The notes beneath the pieces were generated by a model. It saw only the letters and a program-made list of their open reading frames with translations. It ran no database searches and was not told the origin of the DNA. Both the position numbers and the translations under genes were made by a program. A stretch of 64,000 nt of DNA from Druceiella hillmani (lineage: Eukaryota; Arthropoda; Insecta; Lepidoptera; Hepialidae): contig JAYKKI010000009.1 of NCBI GenBank assembly GCA_039881145.1, forward strand, positions 9,301,501 through 9,365,500, written 5' to 3'. Position 1 is the first letter of the stretch. Each line of letters begins with the position of its first letter. Positions 34,235 to 48,169 of the stretch are shown here, piece after piece.

Positions 34235-35448
34235 CTAAATATATTCATAATTTTATAAATTCTCCAAGAATAGCAGGGTGTTTTGACCGTTCCTCTTGAA
34301 TACTATTTTATCACATAAACATACAGAATGTATTTTATTACCCGTTATTAGTCGTATGATCTAGAACGTGAAACAAAACGACCGAACCCGGGGAACGTGA
34401 TCAGATGTTTCACCTACGTTCATTTGGAGCGCTAGTGAATTATGCCGAATGCCGGAATCCAACATCATGATATTGGTTCACTAATGTATGTATTGGTCAC
34501 GTTTAATTAATTTTGTGTTCAGGCGTTTCGCATCGAATGAAAGGTGATAAATTAAAAACGGAAATTAATATAAACAATTATATTAATATAAGTAAGTGGA
34601 CCGTCTCATATTGTTTTAAGCTGAAATAAAATATATACATTAATTCAAAATCATTGAAATGTATCGAAAAGTAAATTTCTATTAAACATATTTTACTTGG
34701 GGGATATTATACTGAGAGTCATTACCCGAAATGCTCATTTAAACAAACGAAATTTTAGTATATAATTTCATTTTAATTAAAATGTAATCTGTTCCAACAT
34801 TGCAATATATTTACTGCTTTTCATTCAATAAATAAATTTCAAAATATGTAGAAGAAAAATATGGAATTTTATCAGCCATTCATAAAGCTCTATCTTACCA
34901 TGCTGTGGAATATCTGCTACTGATGTCGACCAGTTTGAAGGAGCATTTTTTTAAGGTAATTTAATCAATGGCCGCTGAAATGTTTCGCTTCTTGTAAACA
35001 TGAGGGTTCTGTTACCATTATATTGATGCAGGCAATGGACGCATAGGCATGCATATATATATATATATATATTGTTAATGCTGTTCCATTTCATCCTTAC
35101 TAAACCTATATTATTCCATAAGCTTTTAAAGGTTTCATCTTGTCATCGGCATAGTGGGTAGCTCAATGACACATATCTTATATAGTCGTCATATTTTCGT
35201 AAATATTGGGGGCTGACTATTTTTGAACAAAGGTAAACAGTCACTTCATTTTAGGGATCAATCTCTTCAATTTCTGGTAGAATTTTAAAATAGATATTTA
35301 CACATTTTTTACGAAAGTGTTTACTAAAAAATGGGGTTTAAAAATATGTCCAATATATCTTGGTAAGCTGGAATATAATCTGTGGCAAACTCAGCCTTCA
35401 AAGAAGTAAAACGCGTGAAATTTACCTTACCTTATTATTTTATTATTC
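34235..35448. other. Non-coding stretch with a short (TA)n
   Basis: A (TA)n run lies at 35052-35072. A GC-richer patch at 34370-34480 upstream of the MADF frame encodes nothing I recognise. Confidence 0.45.
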
Positions 35449-35506
35449 TGTATTTATATGAGGTAGTGAGTAAAATTATAATTACTCATTACCTCATATA
35501 AATACA
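35449..35506. repeat. 25-bp inverted repeat, 8-nt loop
   Basis: Left arm 35449-35473 (starts TGTATTTATATGAGGTA) and right arm 35482-35506 differ at one position. Confidence 0.92.
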
Positions 35507-36099
35507 TAAGTATTTTAACCAAGAAATTAGTGGCAGTAAAACAGCCATATTAATAGTTTCGGTAAAGTAAATTAAGCAAGTGACCACTCTATAAGTGTGT
35601 CGGTAAATACGTTAAATTGACGTAGTCATACTTCATACTTACAGTTTATTTATTTCTAATACATACTCGTATGGGAGAGTGTAAAACGGTCAACTCAAGC
35701 GCAAAACTAACGAAGGAATATTATTAATAATTGTAATTTTCTCGTATAAACAATGAGATTTATGATATTAATACGAATATAATGTCAAAGTTACATTCTC
35801 TAAAATAAAATAAAGAAAAATATAAAGAAAATTTTATAAGAAATACATCAACTTCCAGATAAATTTTTACTTTCCAAAGAAAAGCATCTTGGGAGGTGCT
35901 GAAAAAAATTCGGTTCAAACAAAGTGCCAATTACTGTGCTATCACAATTCACTTAATCTTTTATATTTAAACAATGGCTACTTTATTGTCTTCCTTACTT
36001 TTTAATGTAGCTAGTTGCAGATAATTACTTATGTATAGGATTTTGTATTATGGAATATATTTCTCGTGAATGATATTAAAATATACATTGAAAGTTCTA
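35507..36099. other. Non-coding stretch, nothing recognised
   Basis: AT-rich, without open frames or repeats of note. Confidence 0.5.
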
Positions 36100-36520
36100 T
36101 ATTAAGTACGCTCTTGACAGGCGGTTGTGGTGGTTAAATTAAATGGGGAGACGTCGCTCATCCCGCGATTTCCTGCCATCATTTCCTGTTTGTCTTCCCT
36201 CTAGTACACTCCTGCAAGGAACGGCCTACAGCAGATTTGATCTGGTCGGTCCATCGTATGGATGGTCCTCCGCGTGGTCGGGTACCTTCCATTCTGCTCT
36301 GCACAACAAGACGAGCGATGGCTCATGGTTTTTTCTCGATATGTGTCCGAAGAACTTGAGTACGTAAATTTTCTCTTTTATGGACAGCCGCTGTCTGGTA
36401 CCCACCTCCCGAAGTAAGGAAACATTTGTACGGAATTCGGTCCAAGATACTCCAAGCATTCTCCTTCAGCGCCACATCCCTAAAGCATCTATTGTCCTAT
36501 GCTCGATTTCTCGCAAAGAA
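36100..36520 (-). pseudogene. LINE reverse transcriptase, C-terminal region only
   Basis: Reading the minus strand from about 36510: LREIEHRTIDALGMWR, a stop, RRMLGVSWTEFRTNVSLL, then RLSIKEKIYVLKFFGHISRK and, after a frame change, IRWTDQIKSA. This order (RRMLxxxWT, TNVSxL, LKFFGHIxR, RWTDQI) is the usual tail of insect LINE ORF2 proteins. The RT catalytic part is absent, as in 5'-truncated LINE copies. The plus-strand open frame at 36143-36367 is its shadow. Confidence 0.75.
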
Positions 36521-37742
36521 TTAATAAATTAAGATATAACAAATACCAACACTATAACTAAATACAACAATATAATTAAACTTTATAAACTTTTTTCTAT
36601 ATTTTAGTAGCAACTTTTATGCTTACTAATTTGAAATTGACAATAGTACAGATGTAGTGTTAAAAGTTCTAAAAAGAATGTATTCAAAGCAATCACTTCT
36701 TTTTAAATTATAGATGTAAACCAATTTTTGTATAATTCCTTTGTGAAACGTTGAAAGTTTTGGAAAAATAATTTTCCATTTCATTGTAAATCAACTTGTC
36801 AAGTATTTTGTTATTGACGACCATTATTTCAACAACATTTCAGCTCTCGATGACTTTTGACATCATCATACATAATAATAAACACAAAACAATTGTTAAA
36901 TTCTGTCTTCGACTTTGTTCTCCACCGTAATTTGACAACTGACAAGTCGAGACAACTTGAAATGATAAAATATTCCACCAAAACCAACAGCGATATAATG
37001 CCCTTTCTTATTCCACCAAAACCAACAGCGATATAATGTCGTTGCTTTCAAAACTTTATTTTGAAAGCAATATCTTTGAACCACGGCTGCTACTTGTCAG
37101 ACGTTTGTCCAATTTAAGACCATCGTCAAAATTAAACCCGTCACCTCCGGCGTCAGTTTCGAAATATTGTATTGACGAGGTTTTGACTGTAATCAAACTT
37201 TTACGAAACTGGTGGGTGAAAATAGAAAGTGAGGAAATATTATGCTTCGAGATGGTTTATTGGTTTTTCTTGATGCAATTTTTGAATTGTTGAATGAAAA
37301 TATCTTTACGACTTTCATCAAATGGCAATTCTCATTTCATCGTACGACTTGTATTTGGCAATTATATAAATAATATATTTTAGGCAGGAGAATTTTACAA
37401 TTTTGATTTATTCCAATTCTTTCCGATATTCAACGTATTTGTCGTTAATTTTGTAGACATTCATTATTCACAATACGGTAGTTTACTCATTCTCAATGTT
37501 GATATTTTGCGTATAATATTATGAAATACAAGTAAATTAAAAACCAGTTTTTAAAAAAATTTAAAAATTTATTGAAAAATAACCCAGTTATAGGAATCTA
37601 AATTTGAAGTTACGGATAGGGTTGAGTATATCCCTGTCTCTTTTCCTCTTGTAGAATATAATGTGCAATATTAAACATGACCTCACAACACAGTATTCGG
37701 TCGTAAATCTAAAGATTAAATTTAAACTTTTATAACTCGGTC

Positions 37743-37747
<5 letters not shown>
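36521..37747. other. Non-coding stretch with a 38-bp-period duplication and a foldback-arm fragment
   Basis: ATTCCACCAAAACCAACAGC with CGATATAATG occurs at 36972-37000 and again at 37010-37038. At about 37425-37480, GTCGTTAATTTTGTAGACAT and TTCACAAT match the left arm of the foldback family, as a fragment only. ACGATGGTC with ACAAACGTC (minus strand near 37100-37130) loosely recalls the conserved block of the same family. Confidence 0.5.

Positions 37748-37810
<63 letters not shown>
37748..37810. repeat. (TA)n microsatellite
   Basis: About 31 uninterrupted TA units, directly abutting the left end of repeat copy A. Confidence 0.97.
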
Positions 37811-37814
<4 letters not shown>

Positions 37815-38742
37815 ATATCTAAGGAAATTATTTTAAAGCAATATGTTGATATTGTGCACTAAATTGGAAAATGCCTTGTGTGACACACTTGTTTTAATAA
37901 AGCTCATTTTGAGTTTCTTTTCTATTGTAAGTAAACACCTAATTTTTGTGTTTTTATAAATGAAAGAATAATTACAATATATTACAAATATTAAATTTAA
38001 TCTGGTCTAGGCAACATTTAAAACCTTACGAAATTGCTTAATTATGTGCTTATTGTTAAAAAAAATGTAAATATAAAAGAGAATTTATTACGCTATAAAT
38101 TGGATTAAAAAATGTATTCTTTGCGTTATGGAATGTTAATTTAATTAAATAATGCCTACTACAAGTCAAGAAATTGTGCAAACATTTACCTAAACATAGA
38201 AGATTTTGTAGAATATATTTAAGTACTTTATTATGTCAATTAGGTTTACGTTACCAAGCAAACGAATGCGCAACTATATCTCAATATCATGTGACGACTT
38301 CCCTACTATGACTAGATCCCATCAATCACGGAGCGACAATATTTGGACGGAGGTTGGGAGGTAATATCAAGAACTCATAAATCAAGAGGTCGCCCGAAGA
38401 ACAGAGTATCCATTCTGTCTAAGGCGACGTCCATTAATGTTGCTCTCCAGTCTCTTATTTATTTGTTACGGCGTCACGTGTGTGTGTTTGTGTGTGTGTT
38501 TGTTATGTAATAACCTGTATATATAAAAGCAACGTTACGATCGTATTTGTGGTTAAGCAATACTAACATAATTACGTTAATAATTTTGTAATTTAATAAA
38601 TATATGCATCCCTTATCTTTTTTTATATAATATTTTACAATAATAAAAATGGCAAAAAATTAATCAATTAGGAGCATCTCAATTAATCGGAACATTATTT
38701 AGAGCACCTTTGAACAGTGAAATGAAGAAGACGTAGTCATGA
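37811..38742 (+). repeat. Local repeat family, copy A (left arm of a roughly 1-kb inverted pair)
   Basis: Copy A is the reverse complement of 39403-40352 along nearly its whole length, with roughly nine in ten bases equal by eye. It runs from TTCAAATATCTAAGGAAATT to ACAGTGAAATGAAGAAGACG. The conserved core at about 38320-38460 (ATCAATCACGGAGCGACAAT, then AAATCAAGAGGTCGCCCGAA) is shared with copies B-E. A TG tract follows the core. In one frame the core reads THKSRGRPKNRVSILSKATS, also partly kept in B and C, which hints at decayed coding. Confidence 0.88.
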
Positions 38743-39329
38743 TATAAATAGTTTCATAAATAGTTCGTAATTAAAAAATGACACAATTCATCAAAACTTT
38801 TTACCTTCTAGGTGTTTCTGTATGTGAGTATGTAATATATATTGCATGACTATACTTCTTTGCTGATAGAACTATAAAGGCGGCAAAGTTCAAGCTCTCC
38901 TATTAAATAAATTAAACTTTAAGTTATATTAACCATGGTTATTAATATCAAATAAATATATTTGGCTTCGATAATACTTCCAGGCTTCAATTACATTATG
39001 ACAAAATTTATAAATCTTTTTAATTCGATAACCATTTTTGCCTCACTATGTTTTATATATACTTTCTTTTTATTTTTTATATCGAATTTAGTAACTTTCG
39101 TAAATATTATTACCTATAGAATTTCGATGATATCAAAAATATAACTTCTTTTAATTAATCATAATAACACATATAAACATAAAATAAGCCTAAACAATTA
39201 TTTTGATATTTTGATTATTTATGGAGATATTACATTGTGATTATAACTCTATTTTACCGAAAAGTAACACTCAGTGGGTGAGGCTCGATCCCTTCCTGAC
39301 CACTTTTTTGTAATTTTTTTCACAGTCAT
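38743..39329. other. Spacer between copies A and B
   Basis: Contains a short hydrophobic frame (38962-39144) of no known family, and near 39275-39300 GTGGGTGAGGCTCGATCCC, which loosely resembles the 3' half of a tRNA. Neither is convincing. Confidence 0.4.
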
Positions 39330-39638
39330 AAGTTATATGTAAACTACATTATTTTAAGTATCGACGTTGTTCCATTAGAGAGGTTCCGTTTTATTCCTTT
39401 CAGCCACGTCTTCTTCATTTCACTGCTCAAAGGTGCTCCAAATAATGTTCCGATTAATTGAGAAGCTCCTAATTGATGAATTTTGTGCCATTTTTGTTAT
39501 TGTAAAATATTATATAAAAAAACGATAAGGGATGCTTATATTTATTAAATTACAAAATTATTAACGTAATTACGTTTGTATTGCTTAACCACAAATACGA
39601 TCGTAACGTTGCTTTTATCTATCCAGGTTATTACATAC

Positions 39639-39671
<33 letters not shown>

Positions 39672-40352
39672 GTAACGCAAACAAATGAGAAGCTGGAGAG
39701 CACAAACAAATAAGAGACTGGAGAGCGACATTAATGGACGTCGCCTTAGACAGAATGGAAACTCTGTTCTTCCGGCGACCTCTTGATTTATGAGTTGTTG
39801 ATATTACCTTCCAACCTCCGTCCAAATATTGTCGCTCTGTGATTGATGGGATCTAATCACAGTAGGGAAGACGTCACACGATACTGAGATCTGGTTGCGC
39901 ATTCTTTTGCTTGGTAACGTAAACCTAATTGACATAATAAAGTACTTAAATATATTCTACAAAATCTTCTATGTTTAGGTAAATGTTTGCACAATTTTTT
40001 GACTTATAGTGGGCATTATTTAATTAAATTAACATTCCATAACGCAAAAATACACTGTATTCCAATTTATAGCGTAATAAATTATCTTTTATATTTACAT
40101 ATTTTTTAACAATAAGCACATCATTAAGCAATTTCGTAAGGTTTTAAATGTTGCCTAGACCAGATAAAATTTTATATTTGTAATATATTGTAATTATTCT
40201 TTCATTTATAAAAATGCAAAAAATAGGTGTTTACTTACAATAGAAAAGAAACTCAAAATGAACTTTATTATAGTGTGTCTTACAAGGCATTTTCCAATTT
40301 AATGCACAACATCATATAGTTGCTTTAAAATAATTTCTTTAGATATTTGAAA
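39330..40352 (-). repeat. Local repeat family, copy B (right arm of the inverted pair)
   Basis: Reverse-complement partner of copy A. It extends about 70 bp further than A at its inner end (39330-39402), where it still matches copy C (AATAACGTCGATACC region of C at about 44110-44135). B also holds a local duplication of about 26 bp beside the CA tract (CTCTCCAG block twice on the minus strand, 39690-39730). A 61-codon minus-strand frame at 39640-39825 covers the core. Confidence 0.88.
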
Positions 40353-42058
40353 ATGAGGACAATTTTGAACAAATTATACAAACTAAGTTTAAAAATAAAT
40401 ATGTGCCATACATAGTTAAATAAAACTCATTTTAGTGAACAATTTTTCTGAAGCTTTTTTCTTCATTCTGAAAATAAGTATTGGAGACCTGGAGAGATTT
40501 TGATGAAGATGAAGATACCTGGAGAGATTTTTTAACACCATAATTTATTCATGATATCACAGTGTTTAATCGTATGCTTTAAATCATAAGTTGTTTTTCG
40601 GTTTATTTGATCGTATAAATTCTTGATGTGTGTTTGATCAATTGATAAATAATTAAAGCAACCTAAATAGAAATATAAATAACCAATGGCTAAATTTAAT
40701 GTAATTAATTTTGTGAAATTCCATTTTCTAATTAGAACTATTTTCAACTATTTAGAACATCAGTAGAAAGGTCTCATGAATTGAAATGGAAATGAAATTT
40801 TATTTTCGCCTGATGTGAAAATCGTTCGATTTTAGAATTTATCGATATAATCCTTGGGTAAAAATACTTTGTCAAAATATGCTTTGTGTAAAAAAAAGAT
40901 AAATCTTCTGTACTTTTTTTCCCGTCTTTACGTTTGATTGAATTTTCGTAATTCCGAATGTCTATTGAAAGCAGTGATTTCTTCTTAGAGTTCTCTATTT
41001 ATGAGAAACTCTTATGTGTGTTTTTGCACTCGCCACCTACTCATCGAACTTCCATTATATATTCCGTATTATATCTATAATTTAGCCTAATAACTCTATT
41101 AATTTCCCAGATTTGCTGACAAAAATTTGAAAGATGCTTTCATTATTTGCAAAAACAATCACGAATTAAATATATAAAACGTTTCTAAGCGGAACTTCTA
41201 ACAGACAAAAATTAGATCGAATTATTCACCTTCAACACAAATCCTACTGACATTGATACTATGTAACTTATTTTTGAATATCATTGTATTTATTGCATTT
41301 TTTTATAATATTTTAACACCTCGCTTCTAGATTCAATAACATATTACATACAACATTAAATAGGTTTATGAATATAAGTTTGAATATTGTATTCTGTCGC
41401 AGATACAAGAAGTAAATCATTTAAATAATCACCAGAGAATTTAATTTCATTTAGTTTAGACGTTGTACTTTTATCTTCCTAATATTATTGTTCTATAATT
41501 ATTGTTCTATCACTCAATCTATTATCATGGAATATCGTGTGCATAATTTTCACTAAACACTCTAAAATTTGCAGTTACTCGGGCAATGAGTAAGCTTTCA
41601 ACATAAAAACGATTTAATTAGTACGAAGTATCAACAGTATAGTGTTACACTTCGGTTCAGTATTTATGAAGTGACTATGATTTAAATTGATGTAAAATTA
41701 CTATCTAATGTTATCTAATTTACTTCTTAATAAATTCGAATATTGTTAATTATACATTAGCTCAGCCTGAAATCCAATCTAGAAATTGATCAAACACGGA
41801 CGGTTTTATTACAAACATCCTGTTTGTTCCTAATTTTTTCATACGAAATAAAACTTTGTTCATTTTCCTTATATTAATATTTTTTGGTATTTTTGCAACA
41901 CATCATGACACATATCTGTCGGCTAAAATGGACTTTGGATGTATGATTCAGTGTTTTGAGGAAACATAATATCTATTAAAGTAATATACGTATAACGAAA
42001 TAAAGAACGGTTCTTATTTTACGTAATTTCAAAAGTAAAATGTAAAAATTTCTACTAC

Positions 42059-42060
<2 letters not shown>
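40353..42060. other. Non-coding stretch with a small local duplication
   Basis: ACCTGGAGAGATTTT occurs twice at about 40486-40535. A 71-codon minus-strand frame at 40532-40747 has no known similarity. Confidence 0.45.

Positions 42061-42118
<58 letters not shown>
42061..42118. repeat. (TA)n microsatellite
   Basis: TA run with CA interruptions, just outside the left end of copy C. Confidence 0.95.
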
Positions 42119-42121
<3 letters not shown>

Positions 42122-42875
42122 AGATGCTGTGGTTATTATTTGCTTGATATAGTTGTTGGATCTGTCGCTTAGTACAATATTTAAACTGAGATTCCTCCGT
42201 TTATTTAATTTGATGTGTAATACAATGCTGAATACAGAAGCGAGGTGAAAATATTTAAAAAATATGTAATATGTTCAAATACGCTTATGCAACCTATTCT
42301 ACAGTATGAAGTTTTGTGGCATTTTTGGAAAATTGAAAAAAACTGTTGTCCATTAGAAGTTACCCTTAGATTATTATCTACTTATATATTTTTGTAACAG
42401 TTTTTGTATATACTGAAAGTATCTTTCAAATGTGGTCAAAAACTCTTACAAAATAATAAAGTTATGAAGTTGAAACACGAATGCTAACGGCAGAGTAATG
42501 GGAAGATGACCATACCGAATATAAGATTTTTCATAATTAGGAAATAGTTTTCATAATTAGGAAACTCTTTAATGAAATCAAGTGAGTTTCACCAGGTAGC
42601 CAGAATTACGGAGAGGCAATTAAAAAATGGAAGAAAAAAACTAAAAATTTATAAATTTTCTACCCAAATGTACACAAAGATTATATTTGTATACTAGTAA
42701 AACCGCCAAATCCCAAAGTTAATTGTAGTGACTCTGGAGAATGGCAAACAGAGAGAATATTCGAATTGTTTTGTTTATAATTCAGTGTCATCTGCATTAA
42801 ATCAATAATAAATACAAATAATACTAGCTAGAAATTTATGATACAACTATCCTTGTGATGTAAAGTTAGTTTAAA

Positions 42876-42998
<123 letters not shown>

Positions 42999-44672
42999 CA
43001 TAATAGGATAAGTTATTTATATCGAGGTAACATAAATACTCTGATATGTAATTTTAGGTGACCTAAATACTACGAGAGAAAGCATTGGACAAAAATGTGA
43101 GTTTTTACATTGTCTTTTTCACCTTAACGAGAAAAAAATTACATTACATTAGAAATCTTAAATGTTATCTGGTCGGAATAAGACATAAAGCATTACGAAC
43201 TTGCTCGATCTATGCTTATTGTCACATAGAATTAAATACGGGAAAAACATTTTCACACCGTAAATTAAGCGAGAATTTTATTACTTATTAAACACTAATT
43301 TTATTAGATACAATTTTCTACTATTCAATATATTTAGCTAATGTTTATATAAATATAAACATTATATTACTAAGCAATGTGAATACATTTCGCGAGGTAG
43401 GTAATAATAATGTAAAGTAATAGAATATTTAAAATATTGATATATCTTAATATGGCAATCTCAATAACATGAGACGTCTTCACTATGGTGACTAGATCGC
43501 ATCAATCACGGAGTGACAAATATTTGAACGGAAGCTGCGGGGAATATCAGAAACGTATAAGTCGAGAGGACGCCCGAAGAACTAAGTTGCCACTCTATCC
43601 AATGTGACAGGAACGAATGCGGCATCCATTAATGTCGCTCTCCAGTTTATTATTTGTTTGTTACCTTGCGCGCGCGCGTGTGTGTTTGATATACATTAAC
43701 CTGTATAGATAAAAGCAATTAGGGTCGTACTTGTGGTTAAGTATTGCAAATATAATTAGGTTAATGAATTCGAAATTTATTTAATGTAATCGTCGCTTTT
43801 GATTTCTCAATACATTGCGATAACTAAAATAATACAAATTTATTTAATTAAAACTATTAGAAGCATCTTGCTATATGAAAATCACAAGAATCATATATAA
43901 GACAGGTAAACTCCATAACTAAGGGAATATGTACATAAATGATCCCCACTCTCTTTTCTTTTTATTTGTCTGTATGAACGTGTATAGTGATTTACTAAAT
44001 ATCACCAAACTCTCGAGATTATTTGAAAAAAAGTGGTTTATTGTTTTACTTGTAGAGTGAAACTAAGAAGACGTGACCTGAAGGGATAAAACGGGACCTT
44101 TGTAATTAAATAACGTCGATACCTGTAAAAGCGTAGTTTACATATTAATTCGTTTAAGATTAGATAAATTGGACTTATTTTGTGAAGTTCACTGCGGTCT
44201 ACATACGTTGATTTTATTTCATTTTATCTAGTATTCATAACTCAAATGTGCGAATGTAAATTTAACGTGTCTTTTAAATAATTGATGGTGCTTGAATAGT
44301 TTCTTTAAACCCTCTTTTTGACACTACGTCTACAATCAATAGAGTACTTTACAGATATATTTATCGCTTCATATTTTGTTTTTATTTTAAGATGCCACTA
44401 AAAACAAAACCATGAAGGACTCAAGAATAATTAAAATTTTATGTAATTCATATTACTAGATTTAGCTAACAAAATTAAGAAATATTTTTGGTAATCTTAA
44501 AGAAACATAAACAAATTAGCTTATGAAGCCAGTAATTTAACGTAGTTCTAAGATCTTAATTAACACATACGTTTGTAATTCATGAAGTTATTAATTCTGC
44601 CCTCCAGTTTCACAGGCATAGAAATGTTCTTTTAATACACCCTCCACCTCCACTTCTAGCGCTCGGTCACTA

Positions 44673-44708
44673 AACTTCCTCGTACCTTTCACTAGGTACG
44701 AGGAAGTT
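44673..44708. repeat. 15-bp perfect inverted repeat, 6-nt loop
   Basis: AACTTCCTCGTACCT (44673-44687) and its complement (44694-44708), in a GC-richer part of copy C not found in copy D. Confidence 0.88.
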
Positions 44709-45304
44709 ACGACAACATGGGTGGTTGAGGTGGCATCGGGATATATCGGCCTAAATACTCGGAGAGATCAGACAATGAATGAACCAGACACTCCCCTCTT
44801 GCACTTCTTAACCAGTATTTTCCGACTTTCGTTACATTTTTTATGGCTACTCTTCTTCTATTTTACCATCTATATAATCTGTAATCTTTCTCAGAGTATA
44901 GACATTCTGACAAAAAATATTTTTTTGAAATGATATGTTCTAGTTCCATACCTTAGTAGAACCAAACAAATAACAAACTGTTTCACTTTGTATATTAGTA
45001 CAGACAATTCCTATCGGTTGTGTTCATTAGCGGAGCAAGATTTTTCAAACCGTTCGTTTAAATTGCTCAATTCAAGCTATATTTCCCACATTTATTTGAG
45101 TTCTGTCACCAGCAAAATATATTTAGGGAAAATTTCTGAGGTAAAGCATACTTTACTTGCTAAATGGTTAAAATTCAGCCGGTAGGAGGGGCGGAGATAT
45201 TATATTTCATGTGGGATTTTAGGAAAAAAACTGATTAAATGAGAATTTCCTGCGTCTTCCGGCGAATGTAATAAAGATTTGTTTTTAAATTCATTCCGGG
45301 AAAA

Positions 45305-45451
45305 TGTATATATAAATATATATATATATATATATGTGTGTGTATATATATATATATATATTTATATATATGTATATATATATATATATATATATAAATA
45401 TATACGTGTGTGTGTGTGTGTTTATGTGTATGTATGAATGTATACATATAC
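45305..45451. repeat. Compound (TA)n/(TG)n microsatellite
   Basis: Alternating TA and TG runs just beyond copy C. Poly Tyr-Ile frames on both strands are artefacts. Confidence 0.95.
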
Positions 45452-46796
45452 CTTTGCGTATATGTTCATACCATATTTTGGTTTTTAATACAAGCAACAT
45501 TATAAACATAAAATATATACAACTAGAGGGCCGATAACAAATCTTCCCACTTAGCTCAACTCCCGCGAGCAAACAGCTCATATAAAATAACCCACAAGAC
45601 ACGGAAAGTCAATTTGAGTGTCACAAAGCTCGCTAATGCATCCGGGCTACCTACCGGACTGCCTGCTGATGGAATGTTCGCGTATCATCTCCGACGCTAA
45701 AAGACACTCCATTAAACGAACAAGATGCGACTCAAGCGGACTGTATACTTACAGCAATAGTATGATAAATAGAACTTAGAGTATGCAGTTCTTTGTTTGC
45801 ATTTTAATATTTAGCGTGTATTATGCAAATGATGATTATGCTAATATTCAGAATGAATGAGTAATAACTATATATTTAAATCACACTATCTCTATTGATG
45901 TAATAAAATCCTGTAATTTACTCGTAATTTCATGAGCGACTTAAGTGCGAAATTCATGAGCGACTTAATTTTGAACATCTGTATGTACGTCACTGTATTC
46001 CATTGAATGAAAGAGAATTCCTTTTCTGCTAAAACGATATTTTCAAGAGGAGTGGAAAATATTTAAGATGGATTCAAAATTATTTTAAATACTCTAAACA
46101 CTTTTTATCATTGCACTTTCTAGATCACATCGTAAATCCAAGGCAAAAATATCGTGAATAGAGAAACTAAAAAAATTACCCAATATTTTACAAAACTTTT
46201 CTTATAAATCTCTACATGTCGTGAAGTAATGTTGCAAATTTAGTTCTTATGATGTCAGTTTTAGAGAAATAAATTCGTTGTGGTTTTTTGTAGAAAAAAA
46301 AACAAATAGAAAATACTCTACCTAACTAAGTTTGACTTTCAAAAAACTGGTTAAATATTTATATTACATCGTTTAAACAAAAATTAAATTGTTAACACAT
46401 TGAATGTTAAATCTTCAACGAGACCAACATTATGGATCGAAGTTTCTTATCGCACGTTATACACTTGGCAAATAAGGGCTAGCCTGAAAAAGTATAAGAT
46501 TACGATCAAAACTATTGCTACAGTATAAAGGTATGAGATTTCGACCAATACCTTTTCCGCATTATAAACGTTTGCGTGTTTACAAGCGTATATATAGTTA
46601 ATGTATAGGTGTATTGCCACAGTACAGACCTGCGACGTGCGCCTCAGCTGTATTCGTTTAAGCGTGTGTTTAGCAATCCGTGCGCACCATAATACTACTT
46701 ACTTCTCTTCACTATTTTCAAATTCAGTAGAAGTTGAGGATGGTGATGATGAAGTCAGCCAGTACTCAGTTAAAGTGACAATAAGTGAAGAATTAT
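45452..46796. other. Non-coding stretch with a 47-codon GC-richer frame
   Basis: An ATG at 45636 opens a frame to 45779 that begins MHPGYLPDCLLMEC and is GC-richer than the surroundings. It is not recognised and has no flanking signals. A small duplication of TTCATGAGCGACTTAA lies at about 45930-45970. A possible exon-like segment, SVEVEDGDDEVSQYSV (about 46725-46775), sits in an open frame before the next microsatellite and is also unassigned. Confidence 0.35.
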
Positions 46797-46830
46797 GTAT
46801 ATATTTATGTATATACATACATACATATAC

Positions 46831-46875
<45 letters not shown>

Positions 46876-46879
46876 ACAT
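46797..46879. repeat. (TA)n microsatellite
   Basis: TATG/CATA lead-in followed by a TA run. Confidence 0.94.
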
Positions 46880-47158
46880 ATTGAAACTTTTTTTTTAATC
46901 AATGATTAGATAGGAGAATAATTTTATATCTTTCCAGAAATAAAAGTATTTTCTGAATTCAAAATTACACTATAGTTTTCCTGCTGGAATAAGTTTCTGA
47001 AGACACTCTTAGAATGTTTTCTACATGAACCATGAAAAGTTTCACACTATAAGATTTTAAATCTAAAGGGAAACAATTTAGTTATACTTTTTATGAATTT
47101 CGTTTTTGGAATATTACTATGACAATTGGAAAATAGCGATTCGACGTTCGATAAATAG

Positions 47159-47215
47159 ATGGGGCTGATGTTGTTTACTTTGTAATGGGGATAAAGTAAA
47201 CAACACGAGCCCCAT
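47159..47215. repeat. 23-bp inverted repeat, 11-nt loop
   Basis: ATGGGGCTGATGTTGTTTAC (from 47159) pairs with 47193-47215 with two adjacent differences. Confidence 0.88.
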
Positions 47216-47884
47216 TGTTTCAATTTCGCACGTGAATGATGATCGTGAAGCTGACATAAATTATAATATATATTTACAAAACAGTTAGCGTCTATTCGAT
47301 GCAAATTGCGCTAAGAAAAGGAGACTTGAAACCAATTATGAAGCAATGTACATCGCTTAAGAAGTAATTATTTTTATTATCGGTTCAACGACATTTACTT
47401 TTATAAGAATTTCTACGAAAGCAACTGACAATGGCGTTTGCGTATTTTTTAAATCGTATTCCATATTTTTGAAGATTTTAAGATTGCTATAAAAATGAAA
47501 AAAAACATTGAATGAACGGCTAATCCCAGAAACTTTACTTATTATAGAGTAACTTTGTATAGATGAACCTTAAAATATGATAGAACACTTAAGCTATTTA
47601 AAATAAAATACCACAATGGAAAAAGTTTTAATTTTTTAACATTTTGATTGTCAAACATTTTATTTGACAACTATAACATGAAGTAAGTTGTTACATGTAG
47701 TAAAGGTCAGAATGAAGGCCCTAATGTCAAAACAACACAATCACTACCTGTGAAAAGGTAATACGAGTTTAAGCATTACCTAAACTACACAAGTGCAACA
47801 TATTAAATATCTCAATTCCTTATAACTTCAATAAGAAGTATGGAATGAGGGAACACTTGGTAACGTAATTCTTTCTTTTGTTTG

Positions 47885-47887
<3 letters not shown>
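47216..47887. other. Non-coding stretch, nothing recognised
   Basis: No coding, repeat or element signal seen. Confidence 0.5.
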
Positions 47888-48042
<155 letters not shown>

Positions 48043-48169
48043 AGTGAGGCTTAGAGATGAATCATTCAAAATATATATTTTAGTATGATGAAAAAAGAAA
48101 CCAAACTCAAATTATAATAATGGCAAACCAATAAAATACGTAGATTGATATATATATATCTAGTATATA

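Noticed and set aside
36143..36367. 75-codon plus-strand frame
   Set aside because: Antisense shadow of a LINE tail that is clear on the minus strand.
39275..39300. tRNA-like or tRNA-derived SINE box B (GAGGCTCGATCCC)
   Set aside because: No box A at the right distance and no cloverleaf could be drawn.
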